A DNA stretch of 64,000 bases from Haloplanus sp. XH21. Its GTDB lineage: Archaea; Halobacteriota; Halobacteria; Halobacteriales; Haloferacaceae. The notes under the pieces were generated by a model. It saw only the letters and a list, made by a program, of their open reading frames with translations. It was not told where the DNA came from and made no database searches. Within the stretch, counting starts at the first letter, position 1. The number at the start of each line of letters is the position of its first letter. The translations under genes were made by a program, and so were the position numbers. This document shows, piece after piece, positions 17,484-26,600 of the stretch. The stretch covers positions 992,001 through 1,056,000 of the forward strand of contig NZ_JALLPL010000001.1 of the NCBI RefSeq assembly GCF_023276355.1, written 5' to 3'.

Positions 17484-18905
17484 ATGAACCGTGATCCGTT
17501 CGTCGTCGTCGGCGGCGATGCCGCGGGTCTGAGCGCGGCGAGCAAGTTCCGCCGCGAGCAACCGGACCGAGACGTCGTCGTCTTCGAGCAGGGGCAGTGG
17601 GTGTCGTACGCCCACTGCGGGCTGCCGTACTTCATCGAGGGCACCGTCGACCGGCTGACCGACTTGCTGTCGCTCTCACCGACGGATGTCGCGGAGCGGG
17701 GGATCGACCTGCGCCGTGGCCACGAAGTCGTGTCCGTCTCGCCGACGGAGCGGACGGTGACCGTCCGGAGCGAGGGCGAGCGATTCGATCAGCCCTACAG
17801 CGAACTCCTCGTCGCGACCGGCGCCCGAGCGACCACCCGGTCGTTCGACGCCACCCTGGATGGCGTGTTCACCGTCCACGGGCTAGATTCGGCGGCCGCT
17901 ATCGACGCCTACCTCGCCGCTCCCGGTGAGTACGACAGGAACCGCCTCGGCGACGGCCCCGTCGATCGGGGGCGCGTCGACCACAACGCCGCACTCGCCC
18001 CGCCGGAGCGGGCCGCCATCGTCGGCGGCGGGTACGTCGGTGTCGAGATGGCGGAGGCGCTCGTCGCCCGAGGGCTCGATGTCCACCTGTTCCAGCGGTC
18101 GAGCCACCTCCTGCCACCGTTCGGCGAGGCCGTCGCCGAGCGGGTGGCGGCCCACCTCGGCGAGCGGGGCGTCGCTGTCCACACCGACACGCCCGTCGAG
18201 CGGCTCGTCGGCGACGGTCGCATCGAGGCAATCGCGTTCGACGACGACCGCCTCTCGGTTGAGATGGCGGTCCTCGGCGTCGGCATCGAGCCGAACGCCG
18301 GCCTCCTCGACGGCACCGGCGTCGACCGGGGGCCGAACGGTGCGCTTCACGTCGACGACTACGGGCGAACCAGCCTCCCGGCGATATACGCCGCGGGCGA
18401 CGTGGCGACGTCGCGTCACACGGTGATGGGACGGTCGACGTGGATGCCGCTGGGGCTGACGGCGAATCGCGCGGGGCGGGCCGTGGGTGCGACGGTGGCT
18501 GGCGACCCGACGCCCGTCGGTGACGTGGCCGGGACGGCCGTGGTGAAGGCGTTCGACCTGGAGTGTGGCCGCGTCGGACTCGTCGACGGCGACGAGGCGA
18601 CCGACGCCGGCTTCGATCCCGTCCGGGAGACGATCACCGCCGAATCGCGCTCGGGCTACTACCCCGGCGCCGCCGATACCACGGTCACGCTCGTCGCCGA
18701 CCGCGGGAGCAGGCGGGTGCTCGGCGGAACCATCGTCGGCAGCGACCGCGCGGCGATCCGCATCGACACGCTGGCGACGGCGCTCGATGCGAACCTGCGA
18801 GTCGACGAACTCGAACGCCTCGATCTGGCGTATGCGCCGCCGTTCAGTCCCGTCTGGGATCCGATCCTCGTCGCCGCGAAAGTCCTGAACGGCCGACTCG
18901 CGTGA
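17484..18905 (+). CDS. CoA-disulfide reductase / NADH-oxidase-type flavoprotein
   Basis: A 473-residue FAD- and NAD(P)H-dependent pyridine nucleotide-disulfide oxidoreductase. Residues 6-20 (FVVVGGDAAGLSAASKF) bind FAD. YAHCGLPYFIEG near 44-55 holds the single conserved Cys that separates CoA-disulfide reductases and NADH oxidases from two-Cys reductases. IVGGGYVGVEMAEAL near 179 binds NAD(P)H. The C-terminal AYAPPFSPVWDPILVAAKVL belongs to the dimerisation domain. Choosing between CoA-disulfide reductase, NADH oxidase and peroxidase is not possible by eye. Confidence 0.85.
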   Translation: MNRDPFVVVGGDAAGLSAASKFRREQPDRDVVVFEQGQWVSYAHCGLPYFIEGTVDRLTDLLSLSPTDVAERGIDLRRGHEVVSVSPTERTVTVRSEGERFDQPYSELLVATGARATTRSFDATLDGVFTVHGLDSAAAIDAYLAAPGEYDRNRLGDGPVDRGRVDHNAALAPPERAAIVGGGYVGVEMAEALVARGLDVHLFQRSSHLLPPFGEAVAERVAAHLGERGVAVHTDTPVERLVGDGRIEAIAFDDDRLSVEMAVLGVGIEPNAGLLDGTGVDRGPNGALHVDDYGRTSLPAIYAAGDVATSRHTVMGRSTWMPLGLTANRAGRAVGATVAGDPTPVGDVAGTAVVKAFDLECGRVGLVDGDEATDAGFDPVRETITAESRSGYYPGAADTTVTLVADRGSRRVLGGTIVGSDRAAIRIDTLATALDANLRVDELERLDLAYAPPFSPVWDPILVAAKVLNGRLA

Positions 18906-18967
18906 GGTGTGGCACCGTCACACGCGATTGCCGACAGTATATACGGATCACGGTCCAACGGGGGGTC

Positions 18968-20461
18968 ATGAATGCATCCCCGCCGGCCGATGACCTCGAC
19001 GAATCGGTCGTCGTCGTCGTCGGCAGCGGTTTCGGCGGCCTCTCGACGGCGTGCTATCTGGCCGATGCCGGCGCCGACGTGACGGTTCTGGAGAAAAACG
19101 AACAGCTCGGCGGTCGGGCGAGTCGCCTCCACGCCGAGGGGTTCCGGTTCGACATGGGCCCGTCCTGGTATCTGATGCCCGACGTCTTCGAGGACTTCTT
19201 CGGCGATTTCGGCCGCTCGCCCGAGCAGTATTACGGGCTCGAACGCCTCGACCCACACTACCGCATCTTCTTCAAAGACGGCGATCAGGTCGACCTCGTC
19301 CCCGACCTGGAGACCAACCGCGACCTGTTCGAGTCGTACGAACCCGGCGCCGGCGACGCGCTCGACGCGTATCTCGATCAGGCCGCCTACACCTACGACG
19401 TGGGGATGCAGCAGTTCGTCTACGAGGACCGCTCTCGCCTCCGCGAGTTCGTCGACCCGGACGTGCTTCGGTACGCTCGCGGTCTCTCCCTGCTCGGGAC
19501 GATGCAGGGCCACGTCGAGGACTACTTCGATCACCCCAAACTCCAGCAGATCGTCCAGTATTCGCTGGTCTTTCTCGGCGGCGCGCCCGACAACACGCCC
19601 GCACTGTACAACCTGATGAGCCACGTCGATTTCAATCTGGGCGTCTACTACCCCGAGAACGGCATGGGTGGCGTCGTCGACGGCATCGTCGCGATGGCCG
19701 AGGAACTGGGCGTGGAGTTCCGCACCGACCATCCCGTCTCGGAAATCCGAGGTCGGGAGGGTGCCTTCGCTGTCCGCACCGAGGACGGCCGCGAGTTCTT
19801 CCCCGACCGCGTCGTCTCCGACGCCGACTACGCCCACACCGAACAGGAGTTGCTCGTCCCCGACGACCGCCAGTACGACGCCGACTACTGGAACTCCCGC
19901 ACCTACGCGCCCTCCGCGTTCCTGCTCTATCTCGGCGTCGAGGGCTCGGTCGAACCGCTGGCCCACCACTCGCTCGTCCTCCCGACCGACTGGGACGCCC
20001 ACTTCGACACCATCTTCGGCGACCCCACGTGGCCCGAGGACCCCGCCTACTACCTCTGTGTTCCCTCGAAGACCGACGACACCGTCGCACCCGAGGGCCA
20101 CAGCAACCTCTTTGCGCTCGTACCCATCGCGCCCGGCCTCGACGACACGCCGGAGCGCCGCGCGGCGTTTCGCGACCTGGTGCTCGACGACATCGCCGAA
20201 CACACCGGGGTCGACCTCCGGGACCGCATCGTCTTCGAGGAAATCTTCTCCGTCTCGGAGTTCGCGGACCGATACAACAGCACCCAGGGCTCCGCGCTCG
20301 GCCTCGCGCACACCCTCCGACAGACTTCGCTGCTCCGCCCGCCCCACGACTCGGACGCGGTTGACGGCCTCTACTTCACTGGCTCCTACACCACCCCCGG
20401 TATCGGCGTCCCGATGTGTCTCATCAGCGGCCGCCTCACGGTCGAGGCCATGATGGAATGA
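18968..20461 (+). CDS. crtD: Carotenoid 3,4-desaturase / phytoene-desaturase family
   Basis: A 497-residue FAD-dependent desaturase of the CrtI/CrtD family. The dinucleotide fold is VVVVVGSGFGGLSTACYLADAG (near 14-35); the C-terminal GLYFTGSYTTPGIGVPMCL is the family end motif. It is followed by lyeJ and cruF, the order in which the 3,4-desaturase CrtD lies in characterised haloarchaeal bacterioruberin clusters, so I favour CrtD over phytoene desaturase CrtI. The stop overlaps the lyeJ ATG by 4 bases. I start at ATG 18968; a longer frame only reads through the upstream gene. Confidence 0.85.
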   Translation: MNASPPADDLDESVVVVVGSGFGGLSTACYLADAGADVTVLEKNEQLGGRASRLHAEGFRFDMGPSWYLMPDVFEDFFGDFGRSPEQYYGLERLDPHYRIFFKDGDQVDLVPDLETNRDLFESYEPGAGDALDAYLDQAAYTYDVGMQQFVYEDRSRLREFVDPDVLRYARGLSLLGTMQGHVEDYFDHPKLQQIVQYSLVFLGGAPDNTPALYNLMSHVDFNLGVYYPENGMGGVVDGIVAMAEELGVEFRTDHPVSEIRGREGAFAVRTEDGREFFPDRVVSDADYAHTEQELLVPDDRQYDADYWNSRTYAPSAFLLYLGVEGSVEPLAHHSLVLPTDWDAHFDTIFGDPTWPEDPAYYLCVPSKTDDTVAPEGHSNLFALVPIAPGLDDTPERRAAFRDLVLDDIAEHTGVDLRDRIVFEEIFSVSEFADRYNSTQGSALGLAHTLRQTSLLRPPHDSDAVDGLYFTGSYTTPGIGVPMCLISGRLTVEAMME

Positions 20462-21288
20462 GCCTCGCGTATCTGGTCCGTCTCTCCCGACCTCGGTTCT
20501 GGCTCTATCTCGCCGGTCCCGTGGCCGTGGGCGTCGTCTACGGCGCCACGGCGCCAGCCGACCTGCTCACGCCAGCGACGCTCGTCCTCTTCGCGTACTT
20601 CCTTCTGCCCGCGAACGTCCTGCTGTACGGCGTCAACGACATCTTCGACGCCGATATCGACGCGGAGAACCCGAAAAAAGAGGGTCGCGAGGTGCGCTAC
20701 GGCGGCGGGCGTCTCGTCCCCATCGCGGTCACGGTGAGCGCGCTGCTCGCCTTCCCCCCTCTCGCCGTGACGCCGACGCGGGCGTGGCCGTGGCTCCTCG
20801 GATTCCTCGCTCTCGGCGTCGCGTACAGCGCCCCGCCGCTCCGCCTGAAGACCCGGCCGCCCCTCGATTCGCTCTCGAACGGGCTCTACATCCTGCCCGG
20901 CGTCGCGGCCTACGTCACCGTCGCCGGCGCGCAGCCACCCGTCCTCGCCGTCGGCGGCGGCTGGGTGTGGTCGATGGCGATGCATACGTTCTCCGCGATT
21001 CCGGATATCGACCCGGACCGCGCGGCCGGCATCGAGACGACGGCGACCCGCCTCGGCGAGCGGCGGGCGTACGCCTACTGCGCCGGATGCTGGGCGCTCG
21101 CCGCCATCGCCTTCGGCCTGCTCGACCCGCGTCTCGGCGCGCTCATGGCCGTCTATCCGGTCGCCGTCGTCCTCGTCGCCCGCGCCGACATCTCCGTCTC
21201 GCGGGCCTACTGGTGGTATCCGGCCGTGAACACCGTCGTCGGCGCCCTGTTCACGATGGGCGGCCTCTGGAGGGTGTTCTATGGGTGA
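20458..21288 (+). CDS. lyeJ: Lycopene elongase / 1,2-hydratase (UbiA prenyltransferase)
   Basis: A 276-residue membrane prenyltransferase with about eight helices that adds C5 units to lycopene on the way from C40 to C50 bacterioruberin. Both Asp-rich, Mg-diphosphate-binding motifs are visible: NDIFDADID at 60-68 and DIDPDRAAGIETTATRL at 184-200. Translationally coupled to crtD upstream and cruF downstream (overlaps of 4 and 8 bases). Confidence 0.9.
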   Translation: MSLAYLVRLSRPRFWLYLAGPVAVGVVYGATAPADLLTPATLVLFAYFLLPANVLLYGVNDIFDADIDAENPKKEGREVRYGGGRLVPIAVTVSALLAFPPLAVTPTRAWPWLLGFLALGVAYSAPPLRLKTRPPLDSLSNGLYILPGVAAYVTVAGAQPPVLAVGGGWVWSMAMHTFSAIPDIDPDRAAGIETTATRLGERRAYAYCAGCWALAAIAFGLLDPRLGALMAVYPVAVVLVARADISVSRAYWWYPAVNTVVGALFTMGGLWRVFYG

Positions 21289-22141
21289 GACCGACGACGG
21301 GTCCGTCGTGCCGGCGGCCCCCTCGACGCGCGCCGCCATCCAGGCGCGCCTCGACGCCCTCGTCCGCGAGAACCGGTTCACCATCGCGGTGGTCTTCCCC
21401 GCCGTCGGCGCCGTCCTCCTCGTCGCGAGCGCGGAGGCGCTACTGCCGGCGCCGTTCGCGTTCGACCCCTTGTTGCTCCTGTTCGGCACGCTCGTCATGC
21501 GGTCGCCGCTGCTCGTCGGCATGGCGCCCCTGATCGACCGCCGGGCCGCGATCGGCGTCGCCCTCCTCGCGGCCTACGCCTACGCCATCGAGTTCGTCGG
21601 CCTCCGGACCGGCCTGCCCTACGGCGAGTTCCACTACGCCATCGACCTCGGTCCCACGCTCGCGGGCGTGCCGGTCGGCCTCCCCGTCTTCTTCCTGCCG
21701 CTCGTCTGTAACGCCTACTTGCTCTGTCTCCTCCTCCTCGGTGACCGAGCGCAGGCTCCCCAGGTTCGGCTCCCGACCGTCATCGCGGCGGTCGTGGGCA
21801 TGGACGTCGTTCTCGACCCCGGCGCCGTCGCGCTCGGGTTCTGGACCTATCCCGCCGGCGGCCCCGTCTACGGCGTCCCGCTCTCGAACTTCGCTGGCTG
21901 GATCCTGTCGGCGACGGTCACCGTCCTCGTCCTCGACGCCGTCCTCGACCGGACGGCGGTGCTGACCCGTCTCGACTCCTGTGCCTTCGCCCTCGACGAC
22001 CTGGTGAGTTTCGTGGTGCTCTGGAGTGCGATCAACGTCTGGTTCGGCAACTGGGGAGCGGCGGCCGTCGGCGCCCTGTTCGGCGTCGGCTTGCTCCGCA
22101 CCGAGCGCTTCGACTCGGCGCCGTTTCTGCCCTGGCGGTAG
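21281..22141 (+). CDS. cruF: Bisanhydrobacterioruberin hydratase
   Basis: A 286-residue, largely hydrophobic protein of the CruF carotenoid hydratase family, which adds water to the ends of bisanhydrobacterioruberin to give bacterioruberin. Typical stretches are EFVGLRTGLPYGEFHYA, PVFFLPLVCNAYLLC and DVVLDPGAVALGFW near the middle. Its position directly after lyeJ matches known haloarchaeal clusters. Confidence 0.88.
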   Translation: MGETDDGSVVPAAPSTRAAIQARLDALVRENRFTIAVVFPAVGAVLLVASAEALLPAPFAFDPLLLLFGTLVMRSPLLVGMAPLIDRRAAIGVALLAAYAYAIEFVGLRTGLPYGEFHYAIDLGPTLAGVPVGLPVFFLPLVCNAYLLCLLLLGDRAQAPQVRLPTVIAAVVGMDVVLDPGAVALGFWTYPAGGPVYGVPLSNFAGWILSATVTVLVLDAVLDRTAVLTRLDSCAFALDDLVSFVVLWSAINVWFGNWGAAAVGALFGVGLLRTERFDSAPFLPWR

Positions 22142-22214
22142 GCGTATCGTCCCCGTCGAGAGGTTCTCGCTGGATCGTCTGGCGAGGACGAGACCGACTG
22201 CTGACTGCCGACGC

Positions 22215-23198
22215 CTAGTTGAGGCGCCGGAGGCTGTCCACCGCGCCGCGGAGCAGGCGGCGACCGATGCCGGGGGTCGGGACGGCGTCCCTGGCTCCAT
22301 CCGGAACGGCGCTCACCCGCCGGAACACCGTTTCGGGGTCGCGGTTCCACGCCCAGTGCCAGCGGGTTCGTGCCACGAGCGCGAGTTTGCGGCGCGTGCT
22401 GATCGCCGGCGTCTCGGACAGCACGTCGTAGTTTCGCTCGCGGATCAGGCGATGGTGGTCGGCGTAGAGGACCGCGGCGACGAGGACGGGAAACTGGCAG
22501 TCTGCGGGCAGATACTCGATGCCGGCGACGCCCTCGCGGTAGAGCGCCTCCGTCCGCCGGAGTTCGTGTGCCATCGCCCGCCGGAACTCCTCGGTCACCT
22601 CGAAGTTCCGCAGATCGGCCTCGCTGACGCCGTACGCGCCGAGCGTCTCCCGTGGCAGGTAGAGCCGGTCGCGTTCCACGATGTCCTCGCGCACGTCGCG
22701 CAGGAAGTTCGAGAGCTGGAACGCCTCGCCGAGCGCCGTCGCGTGGGGGCGCGCCCGTTCCGGCCGCTCGGGGGCCATCACGTCGGTCATCATTCGCCCC
22801 ACAGCCGACGCCGACCCGTCCATGTACGCCCGCAGTTCGTCGAACGTCTCGTAGCGGCTCTTCGTCACGTCGGTCAGCATGGCGTCGACGAACGTGTGCA
22901 CGTCCGCGTCGTCGATGCCGTGGCGCTCGCGAAGGTCGGCGAAGGCGGCGAGCACCGGGTCGTCGGTCGGCTCCTCGTCGAGCGCGGCGGCGCGTAACCG
23001 TTCGAGTTCGGCCCGCTGTTCCTCGGGCGGGACCCCGTCCGCGTCGTCCACCACTTCGTCGGCGACGCGGAAGAACGCATAGAGAACGTACGTCGGTTCG
23101 CGGACGCGGTCGGGCAGCAGGCGCGTGGCGAGATGGAACGTCTTGCCGGTCCGGCGCTGGATCGCCCTCCCCCGAGCGATGCCGTCGTCACTCACCAT
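22215..23198 (-). CDS. crtB: Phytoene synthase
   Basis: A 327-residue head-to-head prenyl synthase that makes phytoene from two geranylgeranyl diphosphates, the first committed carotenoid step. The two Asp-rich motifs are RVADEVVDDAD near 44-54 and NFLRDVREDIVERDRLYLP near 164-182. It converges on cruF, so all carotenoid genes here are adjacent though not in one operon. The usual phytoene desaturase crtI is not seen in the window unless crtD takes that role. Confidence 0.93.
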   Translation of the reverse strand: MVSDDGIARGRAIQRRTGKTFHLATRLLPDRVREPTYVLYAFFRVADEVVDDADGVPPEEQRAELERLRAAALDEEPTDDPVLAAFADLRERHGIDDADVHTFVDAMLTDVTKSRYETFDELRAYMDGSASAVGRMMTDVMAPERPERARPHATALGEAFQLSNFLRDVREDIVERDRLYLPRETLGAYGVSEADLRNFEVTEEFRRAMAHELRRTEALYREGVAGIEYLPADCQFPVLVAAVLYADHHRLIRERNYDVLSETPAISTRRKLALVARTRWHWAWNRDPETVFRRVSAVPDGARDAVPTPGIGRRLLRGAVDSLRRLN

Positions 23199-23252
23199 TC
23201 GGTAGTCTCCCCCGCGTTCCCGGCGCTGCCGGCTGGATCGAATCCGCTCATG

Positions 23253-23372
23253 TCACCAGAACGTGTCGCTGCAGTCGTAGACGACCCCGTGGTTCGGACA
23301 GACGTATTTACAGTGACGGCGCCGCATCGCCGTCTCACAGCGGGGGCACGGTCGACCGCCTGACGATGACAT
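23253..23372 (-). CDS. Small HVO_2523-type zinc finger protein
   Basis: A 39-residue protein reading RPCPRCETAMRRRHCKYVCPNH and ending YDCSDTFW. The CPRC, CKYVC and YDC cysteines form a likely zinc site and the sequence matches the tiny haloarchaeal HVO_2523 family as I remember it. I use the ATG at 23372; an upstream in-frame ATG at 23399 would add nine residues. Function unknown; this class of micro-protein is common in haloarchaea. Confidence 0.7.
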   Translation of the reverse strand: MSSSGGRPCPRCETAMRRRHCKYVCPNHGVVYDCSDTFW

Positions 23373-23677
23373 GCCCCGGCGTGGGGTCCACACCGACATG
23401 ACTGTTCCGCCGGCGTGGGTTTGTCTGCCCGGATGCAAACGTTCGTGCCGTATCGTTGGGTAGTTCGGCACGATACCGTTCTCAGGATGGCCGAATCATT
23501 ATTGTCTGTCGCGATAACTGCGTATCTCGGGTGTCGGAGAACTCATGGCGTGAATCCGGCGCCCACCGCGGGCGATCATCGTGTGAGGCCGGTTCGGACG
23601 GACCGTCGTGAACTATTTCCGACGGTCGCTCATCGCCGAGGCGACGACCGCCGGGACGCGGTTCTAACGGATCCGTC
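23373..23677. other. Non-coding gap between zinc protein and RNR
   Basis: About 305 bases without a supported gene on either strand. It holds the upstream region of the small zinc protein and the 3' flank of the ribonucleotide reductase gene. I see no RNA gene or repeat in it. Confidence 0.4.
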
Positions 23678-26600
23678 TCAGCACTCGGACCAGCCACACG
23701 ACTCGCAGGTCTTGCAGCCCTCGGAGTAGTAGAGGTTCATCGTCCCGCATTCGGGACACTCGGGGCTCTCGCCCGCTTCGAGGAGTTCGGCCGTGTCGTC
23801 GCTGACGCCGGCCTGCGCACCGCCGTCGGCCTCGGGTGCGTCACCGCCTTCCATCGCCTGCTTTTCGGCCTGTTCGAGTTCGGTCAGGTTCTGCTGTTTC
23901 GGGTACGGCTTGTCGATCTCGCCGTCGAGGTAGCGGCGCATCGCCGTGCCGATGGCGTCCGGGATGGAGTTGATCTGTTCGCCCTTGTCCCAGGCGACTT
24001 TCGGCGACCGGATGCCCTGCAGTTCGGAGGCGATTTCGCGGGGGTCGACGCCCGAGCGGAGCGCCGTCGAGATGGTCTTCGCCAGCGCCTCGGTGAAGGA
24101 GGCGGTGAAGCCACCGGAGTTGCCGATGTTGGCGAAGAGTTCGAACGGCCGCCCGTCGTCGTCCTCGTTGATGTTGACGTAGAGTTTCCCGTAGCCCGTG
24201 TCGATGCGCTGGGTGACGCCGTGGAGGACATCGGGTCGCGGGCGCTTGGTACCGAGTTCGCGTTCGCCGTCCGCGGCCGCGAGCATGTCTTCCATCTGGC
24301 TGTCGAGGGCGGCGCGGACGTCCTCGTTCTCGAGGAAGCCCTCGATGCCGCCGAACACGTCCTCGATCTGCTCGACCAGCGCCTCCGCGGCCTCGCTCTC
24401 GTCGGCGAACTCCGCGTTCTGGGCGCGAGTGGTCAACACCTGTTTCGAGCGCGTGCCGTCGCGGTAGACGGTGACGCCCTTCCCGCCGTGTTCGTAGATG
24501 TAGCGGTACACCTCGTCCATGTCCTCCATGGATGCGGAGTTGGGGAAGTTACAGGTCTTCGAGATGGCGGAGTCGACGCCCTCCTGACACGCACACTGGA
24601 CGGCGGCGTGCTGTTTCCCGGAGAGGTCGCCGGTGACGACGAACAGTTCGCCGATGGCGTCCGGCACCGTCTCCAGGCCTTCGACGCCGTCGAACGCGTT
24701 GTCGGCCATCTGCTCTTGGGCCTCGCGTTTCACCGCGTCGATGTCGAGGTCGTTCGCCTCCAGCGTCCGCAGGAAGTAGTCGTCGAACTCGACGAGCATC
24801 TCGTCGCCCTGGACGTCGTCGGAGACGTTCTTGTAGTAGGCGACGTTGTAAATCGGCTCACAGCCACCGGTGGTGTTGCCGACCATCGAGGTGGTGCCCG
24901 TCGGGGCGATGGTGGTCGTGTTGTGGTTGCGGATGGGGAAGCCGTCCGCCCACTCGTCGGCGTCCAGGCCGGTGTGGTGCTCGAACCACTCGCGGTAGTC
25001 GGTCGGGTTGGCGTATTTCGACTCGTTCCAGTCCTCGAAGGAGCCGCGGTCCTCGGCGAGTTCGTGGGACGCCCACTTCGACTCGTGGTTGATGTGGGTC
25101 ATCACCTGCTGGGCGACCTCGTTGCCGACGTCGCTCCCGTAGCGGATGCCGAGCTGGACGTACAGTTGCGCCAGGCCCATGACGCCCAGTCCGATTTTGC
25201 GCATCTCGCGGACCTTCTGCTCGATGTCGTCGACGGGGAAGTCCGACATCGTGACGACGTTTTCGAGGAAGCGGGTGCCGTACTCGATGCGATGGTCGAA
25301 CTCATCCCAGTCGATCGCGTCAGCGAGGAAGGCGTCGACGGCCTCGTCCATCGAATCGTACTCGTCGCCGTGTTCCTGGGTCCAGACGCGCCAGTCGGGC
25401 GCGTCCCGGGCGGCGAGCGTCGAGAGGTTGATGTGGCCGAGGTTGCAGGCCTCGTACTCTTCGAGCGGCTGTTCTCCGCAGTTGTGGACCACGAGCCCGT
25501 TCGCGACGAACGAGCTGGTATCCGGCTCGGTCAGATCGTACACGGCTTGGTGACCGTCGTTCTCGATAGACTCGACGGTGGCCTCGAATCGCTCGCTGTC
25601 CGGTCCACGGTCGTAGGTATCGAGCCGCTGATCGAGCGCCTCGTTCTTGTAGTCGAGCAGGAACCCAATCTCGTCTCGGAACCGTTCCAGATTGTCCTTG
25701 ACGATGACGAGTTCGTGTTGTGCCTGCGTCTCGTACTCCGCCGTTCCGCCACGGCCGTCGGCGAGCTCCCTCGTTCCTGCGTCCTTGCGGTTCTCGTACA
25801 CCTTGCTTGCGATGCCGAAGTTCAAGAGGAGCTGCTGTACGTCACCGAGCAAGTCGGCGTCGGCGCTCCAGAGGCGAACCGAGACGCCCTTCTCGACGGA
25901 GCCTTGCACGCTGCCATCGGCGGTGAACAACGCTCGAAGGAAGCCACGTGCCATCTCCTCGCTCCCCCGCATAATCGCGTCGGGGACACTGAGTTTGTCC
26001 TTGACGAGACCGGCCTCCTCGGCGTACTCGTAGAGACGGGTCGAACGGATCCGCTGTTCGATCGCCTGCGCGCCGCGGTCGTCGTCGCTCCGAGCGATAT
26101 CGTTGACTCCGACTTCGTAGTCGGCGTTGCCGAGCGGTTCGCGGACGATTTCGTTCACGTCGTCCGCGAACGCCTCCGACACCGACGCGTCTTCGTCGTA
26201 GAAGTTGAGGACGGCCCGCTCTTCGCCGTGTTTCAGGTGGCCGTCACCGACGAGCCAGCCGAGAACACGCCCCTCTTCGGCGGAGCCGTGTTGGCCGAAC
26301 CCGCCTTTGCGGTTCTGGATATGGACCGTGTCGCCAGCCGTTAGCTCGCCTGCTTCCGTCCAGCCGTCGTCCGTCCTGACGCGGTGGTCGGCGGTTAGCC
26401 GAAGCTCGTATCCCTCCTCGGTCGTGAGCCGGCACACGTCTTTCTCGCCGGTCTTGTAGACGCTACTGGCCTCCTTGACCGGCTCCTCGCTCAGACGCCC
26501 GTCGACAACGACATCCGTCGAAACACCCTGATCGTACAGTTCCTCGGCAGGCACCAGGCCGTTATCGGTGCTGATGAGCGTCTCACCCGTAACACAGGGG

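Noticed and set aside
18659-20347. 562-codon minus-strand frame opposite crtD
   Set aside because: It is a mirror of the desaturase coding frame without any recognisable domain.
24221-26344. 707-codon open frame on the plus strand within the RNR gene
   Set aside because: It is antisense to a clearly identified RNR with intein; long antisense frames are expected in GC-rich haloarchaeal DNA.
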